This document shows positions 57,533 through 64,000 of a stretch of DNA of 64,000 nucleotides, in pieces (the first letter of the stretch is position 1; each line of letters begins with the position of its first letter). The stretch lies in contig JAPFFF010000007.1 in the NCBI GenBank assembly GCA_039105265.1, positions 6,200,001 through 6,264,000 of the forward strand. The letters are read 5' to 3'. The translations under genes and the position numbers were made by a program. Below the pieces are notes generated by a model. The model did not search any database and was not told the DNA's origin. It worked only from the letters and a program-made list of their open reading frames with translations. This DNA comes from Tritrichomonas musculus (Eukaryota > Parabasalia > Tritrichomonadida > Tritrichomonadidae).

Positions 57533-57786
57533 GTAGTATAAGTTAGGCTGTTCGTCCTAAAAGGAGGCCCAGATCTAACCGCATCTACGATACCACTGGG
57601 GAACTTTGAACCAAAAAAAAAAAAAAAAAAAAAAAACTTTTTAAAGCTTATGGTATATTCAATAGGGTAGCATATGGGGTTCTTGTAAATATATAGAAAA
57701 AAAATATTAAAAATGGCCTTAGTGATATCATTGGTGCCGTTAGGTCTGGGCGGCCGTTTAGGACCCACAGCCTAACATATACTACT
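57533..57786. mobile_element. ~254 bp foldback element
   Basis: The two halves are imperfect inverted copies over ~75 bp: left TAGTATAAGTTAGGCTGTTC...CCCAGATCTAAC, right (other strand) TAGTATATGTTAGGCTGTGG...CCCAGACCTAAC. An A24 run fills the centre. The G+C-richer arms can fold into one long hairpin. No coding capacity. Confidence 0.65.
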
Positions 57787-59178
57787 AAACGAATATAGAA
57801 AAAAAAAACGGTAGACTTTTTTTTGAGCAATTTGGTGGACCTTTTACAATATTCAATTTTCAGAAAGCATATATAATTTTTTCAAAATAAAATTCAAATT
57901 TGAAAGTTGTAAAAGATCCACCAAATTCACTCAAAAATGTCTGAACCCAAAACCCAAAATGGTGTTTCTTTGTTTTTTTTTATGTGTTTGAGGTATATTT
58001 GTGATCTTCACTTTTGTGCCGTCTTGGCACAACAACAAATACAAAAAAACATTAAGTACATTTTTCAAATTTAGAGAATAATATTAGCTAAAAAAAATTG
58101 TTATTTTTTAGATATTTTATGTTTACCAAATAGAAAATTATATATTAATAATATATTAATAGTTTTTTTAATATTTAACTAACTAGTTTTCACAAAACCC
58201 AATAATTTTTTGTTTTAATTATTGCTTTTTTTGTTTTTTTGGGTTTGGTATTGTACAACTTATAAAAAATGTGTTTGCTTTGTCTTTATATTGTTTAATT
58301 ATTCAATATATTATTTTTCTGTTTTGTTGTCTTCTAAATAATAAATTTATTGAAATATAAATATTTTAATAAATATAAATAATAAATTGAATTAAATTCA
58401 AATACTTTTTCGTGTTTTATATTTAATCATTATTTATCCCATTTAATAATTTTATAATCATATATAAAATAAATATATTTTATTAAATTAATATATATTA
58501 TTACAAATAAAACATTTACTATTTTATATATCGATTAGCAAATGAGTAATTTGATCAATGAATAAAATTTGAAATAAACCTTGTTCAAAAAACATTACCT
58601 CCCTCTCAATTTAAAATAATCATATCTTTATATTTTAAATATGAATTACTCTTTTATAATTTAATTAATAATATGCTAATTATATAATATATTATTACAG
58701 AAGAATAATGCAATTAAATTGTTTGATAAAAAAGATAAAATGATTTATATTTTTCATTCAAAGAAAAATTGAATATTATGAAAGAAATTCAAAGAAAGTA
58801 TTCGTTATATTTCAAATATTCTGAAATCTTGTTGAGAAAGTATATGAAAAATAAAACAACCATTTAATTTTTCTTAATTTATCATATTTTTTATAAAATT
58901 TACTTTTCGCACTTAAAATAAATAATATTCTATTAAGATTGGATTTTACATAAAAGATCTTTTTTATTCAAAATAATTGAAATATTGGTAATAATCTGTA
59001 AGAGCTATGCTGCCACTTTTACATAATTAATAATATAAATATTATATTTTAGATATATTTATAAATATAAATAAATAAAATATCATGGATAAAATTCATA
59101 AATAGTTAAGATATTTTAGTTTTATATTTTGTTAATTTATTTTTTTTATTTGAATCGATGAGCTTTAATTTTAAAAAT

Positions 59179-60269
59179 TACAGTCATCCGATCAGCGTTA
59201 CAGTGAATTCAATGTGGCTACAGTGGATTGAGAGTTTACAGAAAAATTGAAAGAAATTATAAATATTTTATATTAATTTAAATAAAATTGATAGAAAAAG
59301 TTTGTTAATTGAATATTTGAAAACTAATACTGGGGGTATTTTCTGAAGAAAATTTCAATGATCATGCCAAATTTTCATTGAAAAATGAAACAAATATGCA
59401 TTGAAAATAAAAAACTCTAAGTTCTCTTTACTTTTTTAATGGAAGAATTAATGAAAGAGCTATCATGGGCTGCTGAAAATGGAATACTCAGTGAGTCTCA
59501 ATGGGAAATTTTTGAAAAAAGGTCAAATGGTTGGATCAATGCCAGAGATTCCGGCTGAACTTAAAGTCAATCCAGAAGATGAAATTATATCAGGCCAGTG
59601 GACAAATTCTGAAGAAATGTTACAAAAATTATTTTTTTTTACAGCATGGACATAAGCAAATGCCAGACGAAAGATACGATTTTTTTGAAATCGCGAAATC
59701 AATTAAAAATATCTGTATTATTTGAATTAAAAAACGTATAAAACCTATAAAAACCTCTAAAAAATAGTAACTTTGAAGATTTATCTGAAATTCATATTAA
59801 ATTGATATAACAGGTAAAATAAACACATGAGACTTGAGGAAAAGAACTTGTATTTGAATATTGAATAAATAAATAGTCAAACAATGAGTAAGATCTATAA
59901 ATTTGACATAAATAATTTCTAGATTTGATGATGTCCCTAGTAAACGAACAGAAGTAATGTTATTTGGTATGTATGATTGAACTTGTTTGAAAATGTTGCA
60001 AAAAATCCATTTTTAAGGAGTTTTTATATGATGGATTGCTTGCTTTATAATGTGAGAAAATGTATAACTTTTTGTGAAAAGTTCATTCAAAATATTATAA
60101 ATAAAAAAATAATCAAATCCTTTCTTTATAAAATGAAAAATTATAATTAAAAATGTAAATTTATCAACAAAAAAAAATAATTATTTTTAGCTAAAATCTA
60201 AAATTGAGAGTATCATTCAATTCCACTGTTTAGTTTTTGTGAGACTATAACACTGATCGGATGACTGTA
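59179..60269. mobile_element. Decayed pogo/Tigger-like element nested in a larger element
   Basis: Ends at 59181 and 60267 read CAGTCATCCGATCAGCGTTA and, on the other strand, CAGTCATCCGATCAGTGTTA, flanked by TA on both sides. Start with CAGT and TA target sites are typical of pogo/Tigger transposons. At 1087 bp it is internally deleted. Only gene scraps remain (59439-59725). Confidence 0.65.
59439..59725 (+). pseudogene. Scrap of a gene inside the pogo-like element
   Basis: An ATG at 59439 opens MEELMKELSWAAENGILSES and stops after ~39 codons. A second frame of the same strand continues with coding-like text (PEIPAELKVNPEDEIISGQW). A third short frame (MPDERYDFFEIAKSIKN) follows a T9 run. 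At least two frame changes separate the parts, so it is dead. Position inside the element suggests its former transposase N-terminus, but no family motif proves it. Confidence 0.4.
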
Positions 60270-60815
60270 AATAAAAAATAGATAATTGTGAATATATCAA
60301 TAAATGCATTTTATCTTGATAATAAATGATATAGAAATACTTAAAATATGTATTATAATTTATATAATATATATTTATATAATTATCACAATTAAACAAA
60401 AAATAACAGCTTTGAATAGTCATAATGCATCTATTTATAATTATAAAAAAATTCGAATTGAACTTTTTCTGTATGATGGGTTTCACTCAAAAAAAATTAA
60501 GTTTGTTTGGGTTTATCTCAAAATTTAATAAAGTTTGTTTGGGTTCAATTTTTTTTTGAGAAGGTTTGTTTGTGTTTGGACGATCATTTTCAAACCCAAT
60601 TTTTTTTTATATGATTTTGTGTTCATACATTTTTGAGTGATTGTTCAAAAAAAAGTCTACCAAAAAAACGATTTTTCCCTTTGCGAAAATAGCATTTTCA
60701 AAAAATTTTTGGAATTTTTGCATGGGAGTAGCATTGTTAGAATCGGTAAAAGGTGTAGATTGCGAAAATAGCATTTAAAAAAGGTAAGGGTAAAGAAAAG
60801 CAAAAATAAAAAAAG

Positions 60816-60887
60816 AGGGGCTGACCGGAATCGAACCGATTACCGCTGGATCTGCAATCCAATGCTCTACCGGTGAGCTACGGCCCC
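60816..60887 (-). tRNA. tRNA-Cys (GCA)
   Basis: 72 nt including the discriminator. Acceptor GGGGCCG pairs with CAGCCCC (one C-A mismatch at the sixth pair). The D arm GCTC...GAGC, anticodon stem TTGGA/TCCAG with loop TTGCAGA (anticodon GCA) and T arm ATCGG/CCGGT with TTCGATT all fold. The discriminator is U, as usual for tRNA-Cys. An internal B box (GGTTCGATTCC) and a downstream T run support Pol III transcription. No intron, and CCA is not encoded. Confidence 0.95.
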
Positions 60888-61273
60888 TTTCATATATTGA
60901 AAGGAAATATAATATATAGTTGTAAATTATATGATATAATTAATGATTTTTAAATAATACAGTTATATAATAAAAAAAATTTACGATATTTTATATATTT
61001 ATTGAATGAAAAAGGTGTAGTTTTTTAAATTTCATTTCAGAAAAAAATGTAGTGATCTGGTTTTTCATTCCTAAAAAAATATACTAAGTTCATATTTATT
61101 AATTTGATAAGTTAAAATTAATGTTTGCGCAATTTTAATGGATTAATATTTTAAAATATTAAAATTTAAATGTTGATTAATAATTTTTAAAAATCAATTT
61201 TTAGTTTATATCTTGGTTAAATTATAACAAATCTTGTTAAAAAGAAAATATCATTATTTATAATTTAGAAAAC
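60888..61273. other. AT-rich gap between tRNA and DnaJ gene
   Basis: No gene seen. On the far side of the tRNA, the words GCGAAAATAGCATTT at ~60682 and ~60757 form a short direct repeat. Confidence 0.4.
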
Positions 61274-62560
61274 TTAAACTGGAATTGGAACAAAGAATAT
61301 TAAATTATTAAAAACATCCATTGCTGGATCATCAACATCATTCAAATCTTCATTTTGTTTTCTTAACCTTTCTAAAATTTTTTCTTGCTCATCTTCTGAT
61401 ATCGTGTTTATCATGTGACTTTTATTTTTATCCACTGATTTGATGATTGCTGATCCAGTTGCCCTTCCAAGTTCAACAAGGGGACAAAAGATTGCACCAG
61501 AAATTCCACCTTGAGGTTGATTGAATTTTATATATAAATTTCCTTTTTGGGATGGGTTTCCTTTGATTGGGAATCCTTCTCCTTGAACTTTATAAAATCT
61601 GTTACAATCGACATGCTGTTTTGGAGGTGTATGTAATTTTAATGTACGACCATCAAGTGATTTAAGTTCAAAAGAAGTTCCATTTTTCATTTCTATGTTT
61701 GAAATATAACATACATGAAATAGATCATTATCGCAACGAACAAAACCGCCTTGGTTCTGAATCAAAATAAGTAAATTAAGATCAGCTGGATCTTTTCCTG
61801 GATATTCATCACCTTTATCTGGAATTTCTATTTGATCTAGATTATCAGCACCTTGTTCAATTGGAATTTGCATTTTTTTCTTTTCAATAATAACTTTATG
61901 TCCATGACACTTTTTACATGCTTTTCCTTTCGGAATTAAAAATCCAATTTTATGACATTTTTCACATGGATAGAAATATGAATAATCATCCCCTTTGAAA
62001 TAGCCTCCTGTACCATTACATGCATCACATATAGGATATTTCTTTCCATCTTTTGAACCAGTACCTTTGCAAGATGGGCATACAACAGCAATTTCTATTT
62101 TTTCATTGATATCTCCACCTAAATATGCTACTTTCATTGGAACTCTAATTAAACGATATGTTGGACTCATTTTAGGTCCAGTTGGCGGAGCTCTATATTT
62201 ACCAAATCCGTAAATTTGTGTCATGATGTCAATTGTTTGCTTTTTCACTTCAACATTTTCTTGAAAATCTGAATCAGAATTATTACTTGATGTTTTGCTT
62301 CTGTTTTCGCGGGATCTATCATACTCTGCTCTTTGTGCAGGATCTTTTAAAATACTATAGGCCTGACCTAACTGTTGAAATTCTTCTGTTGCATGAGGGT
62401 CGTTTTTATTTCGATCTGGATGAAGTTGAAAAGCTTTTTTTCTATAAGCTTTTTTTATTTCTTCTTGGGTTGCTGTCGGGGAGCATCCAAGAATATCATA
62501 AAGAGATTGAACCTTTTTAGGATGACTTGATTCATACCTATCATCACTTTCTTCAGACAT
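61274..62560 (-). CDS. Type I DnaJ/Hsp40 co-chaperone
   Basis: A 428-residue protein. The J domain lies at ~18-85 with HPD at 47-49, which stimulates Hsp70 ATPase. The Gly/Phe linker is reduced (YGFGKYRAPPTG). The cysteine-rich zinc domain at ~165-230 has four CxxC units (CPSCKGTG, CDACNGTG, CEKCHKIG, CKKCHGHK), two of them departing from CxxCxGxG. Two C-terminal beta-sandwich substrate-binding domains follow (NQGGFVRCDNDLFH, KVQGEGFPIKGNPSQKGNLY). There is no CaaX box, transit peptide or membrane helix, so it is cytosolic or nuclear. TAAA lies ~12 nt after the stop. Confidence 0.92.
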   Translation of the reverse strand: MSEESDDRYESSHPKKVQSLYDILGCSPTATQEEIKKAYRKKAFQLHPDRNKNDPHATEEFQQLGQAYSILKDPAQRAEYDRSRENRSKTSSNNSDSDFQENVEVKKQTIDIMTQIYGFGKYRAPPTGPKMSPTYRLIRVPMKVAYLGGDINEKIEIAVVCPSCKGTGSKDGKKYPICDACNGTGGYFKGDDYSYFYPCEKCHKIGFLIPKGKACKKCHGHKVIIEKKKMQIPIEQGADNLDQIEIPDKGDEYPGKDPADLNLLILIQNQGGFVRCDNDLFHVCYISNIEMKNGTSFELKSLDGRTLKLHTPPKQHVDCNRFYKVQGEGFPIKGNPSQKGNLYIKFNQPQGGISGAIFCPLVELGRATGSAIIKSVDKNKSHMINTISEDEQEKILERLRKQNEDLNDVDDPAMDVFNNLIFFVPIPV

Positions 62561-63039
62561 TAAACTAAATTATATTAAAAATTTATCATTTGTTTAATTT
62601 AGAGAATTTATTTATAGCGGCATTGAAAATTGAATTTTCTTTTAAAATTTCATTCAAATAAAATTTTATTTATCTTTCAATTTGATGTAATAATATTTCA
62701 AACATATCTTTTAAAAATCCACCATTTTAATAAAAATCAATTAAGTCATCGAAATAATAACAATGAAAATATAATATTATAAAAAAGAAGATACATTATT
62801 TATTCAATTAATGACAAATCAACTGTCAAAGTTTAAACTACTATAGAACTACCTACTTCAATTACCTTAACTAATTAGAACAAATATATAATATTAATAT
62901 TAAAAGAATCAATTAGCTTTCTAATCTTTCGTTAAACTTTCCTGATTCACATGCAATTTCTGAATCAAGTTTTCCTATCAATATTATCTAATGATCAAAA
63001 TCGATCATTTTATTTAAATAATTACTTCGATCTTTTAAT
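62561..63039. other. AT-rich intergenic region
   Basis: No gene seen upstream of the DnaJ gene on either strand. Confidence 0.4.
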
Positions 63040-63332
63040 CACAATTACTACCTTTCTATGTCGTTCAAGGTGCAAGTCTTCTCAATTTTTCTGATATACC
63101 CATTCAAATATTTCATTCAACAGTTATTCCAATTGGAATAACTGTTGGCGAAAAAAACGAAGAAAAAATAAAACAGAAAAAACAAAAAGAAATGATGAAA
63201 AAAGAAAGAAGCAATTTTGATCAATTGAATCAACAAGGCATATTTTCACCACCATTGGGACAAACTTATTTTACACCAAAATCAAACAGTTCATTTGTTT
63301 TTTCATATAGTAATTCACAGAAAAATAATTGA
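63040..63332 (+). pseudogene. Coding-like remnant, unknown protein tail
   Basis: An open frame without a suitable ATG at its head. It contains FYVVQGASLLNFSDIPIQIF and, further on, GITVGEKNEEKIKQKKQKEM and GIFSPPLGQTYFTPKSNSSF, ending at TGA 63330-63332. The amphipathic then lysine-rich then Ser/Pro-rich layout looks like the end of a real protein. Upstream the frame runs into a TAA. It could be a broken gene or the last exon of one with an intron, though I see no trichomonad intron signals. Confidence 0.35.
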
Positions 63333-63479
63333 ACCTTTTTCATTCTCACCAGGAAATCATCATCCGGAAATTATTTCCCGGAAAATTTTTTTCAAATCAT
63401 AATAAATTAATTAAAAAATATCTTAAAATTTTATTTATTTTATAATATTTGCTATCATTTCTTAAGTAGTTAATAAATT

Positions 63480-63790
63480 GTCCTGAAAAGTGCTCTAAAC
63501 GACCACTTTTCATGACAATTTGACCACTTTTCGTTCATTTTTCGTTCTAAACGACCACTTTTTCAATAAAAACAAGACCAAATGACCATTTTTTTGAAAA
63601 ATTTGACTATTTGGCGAACTTTTTGATAGATTTTATTTAAAAAAATTGACCTTTTGGTCGATTTTCTTTGAAAAACTTGACCTTTTAAGACCTTTTATTT
63701 CAAGAAATTCGAATTAATTTGACCTTCTTTTTGAAAAAGTGAACCATTTGACCTCCTAAATTGACCTCGTCCTGAAAACCGCTATATAGG
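63480..63790. repeat. Degenerate TGACC-rich repeat region
   Basis: Words of the type (T)TGACC(A/T)TTTT or CGACCACTTTT occur about a dozen times in 300 bp. The region opens with GTCCTGAAAAGTGCTCTAAA and closes with CGTCCTGAAAACCGCTATAT, a direct repeat of CGTCCTGAAAA-type. It looks like a decayed minisatellite. No gene. Confidence 0.55.
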
Positions 63791-64000
63791 TGAAAATTAA
63801 GCAAAATAAAATTTTACTTCAAAAAGTTTCCCATCCACATTTTTCAATTATTATTCTAAAGTTTTTTCAAAAAGTTAGTCAACTTGAAAAAGTCAAGATA
63901 AGATAAGATAAGAAAATTATTTTTAATTAAAGGTGGGTGGAGTTTTGTTTGGAATAAAAATTCTTTTATTTTATTTATTATATTTATAATATAATATTAA
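63791..64000. other. AT-rich window end
   Basis: A short (GATAA)n run lies at ~63895-63915, with two AAAAAGTT-type words before it. No gene. Confidence 0.4.

Larger units (their letters stand above)
57805..60667. mobile_element. ~2.9 kb inverted-repeat element containing a second element
   Basis: The left end GGTAGACTTTTTTTTGAGCA (from ~57810) and the right end, read on the other strand, GGTAGACTTTTTTTTGAACA (to ~60662), match. Both continue into TCACTCAAAAATGT(C/A)TGAAC and Asn-rich/GGGTTTG words. In the left arm the match is interrupted by a ~85 bp insert that is itself an inverted repeat (GGTGGACCTTTTACAA...TTGTAAAAGATCCACC, 57833-57919). The interior is AT-rich. A pogo-like element sits inside at 59181-60267. 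No target duplication is clear. Confidence 0.5.

Noticed and set aside
60682-60775. Direct repeat GCGAAAATAGCATTT as an attachment site for the neighbouring tRNA
   Set aside because: It lies outside the tRNA and shares no sequence with it; trichomonad elements do not use tRNA attachment sites.

Overview
The window is AT-rich nuclear DNA from a parabasalid protist, most probably Tritrichomonas or a close trichomonad. The host genes are intronless and closely spaced. Several have an Inr-like TCAYT/TCATA box just upstream, and many overlap the stop codon with a TAAA poly(A)-type signal. The gene families (protein kinases, a calpain, a Rab, a BTB-discoidin protein) and the Maverick/Polinton, MULE and Tc1 elements also fit trichomonads. 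This assignment is inference from gene style; no marker gene settles the species.

Layout. 1-5460: one large kinase-GTPase gene (minus strand), a GATATC-rich patch and a ~330 bp inverted-repeat element. 5461-24279: a Polinton/Maverick of about 18.8 kb that looks whole, with ~695 bp terminal inverted repeats and a 5 bp target duplication. It carries protein-primed DNA polymerase, integrase, major capsid protein, packaging ATPase, a very long fibre-like protein and several small unknown genes. 24492-27424: a calpain-like protease and a broken protein kinase. 27653-34457: a 6.8 kb Mutator-like (MULE) transposon with a 9 bp target duplication. Its arms are higher-order arrays of a 120 bp repeat plus copies of the first codons of its own transposase.

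34463-49000: a host gene cluster with a Ser/Thr kinase, a Rab GTPase, a VPS18-like HOPS/CORVET subunit with RING-H2, proteasome subunit beta-6, a small unknown protein, a BTB-discoidin protein and a membrane-anchored GH2 glycosidase. 49900-60700 is a graveyard of DNA transposons: an intact-looking Tc1-like element, at least four non-autonomous inverted-repeat elements (one nested in another), and fragments of other transposases. 60816-64000: tRNA-Cys(GCA), a type I DnaJ/Hsp40, and a repeat-rich tail with one coding-like remnant.

How the genes relate. The host genes are unrelated single-transcript genes. Rab and VPS18 both belong to endolysosomal trafficking and lie next to each other, but as separate transcription units. 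Some lengths quoted here use the first in-frame ATG where a longer open frame would start at TTG or GTG.
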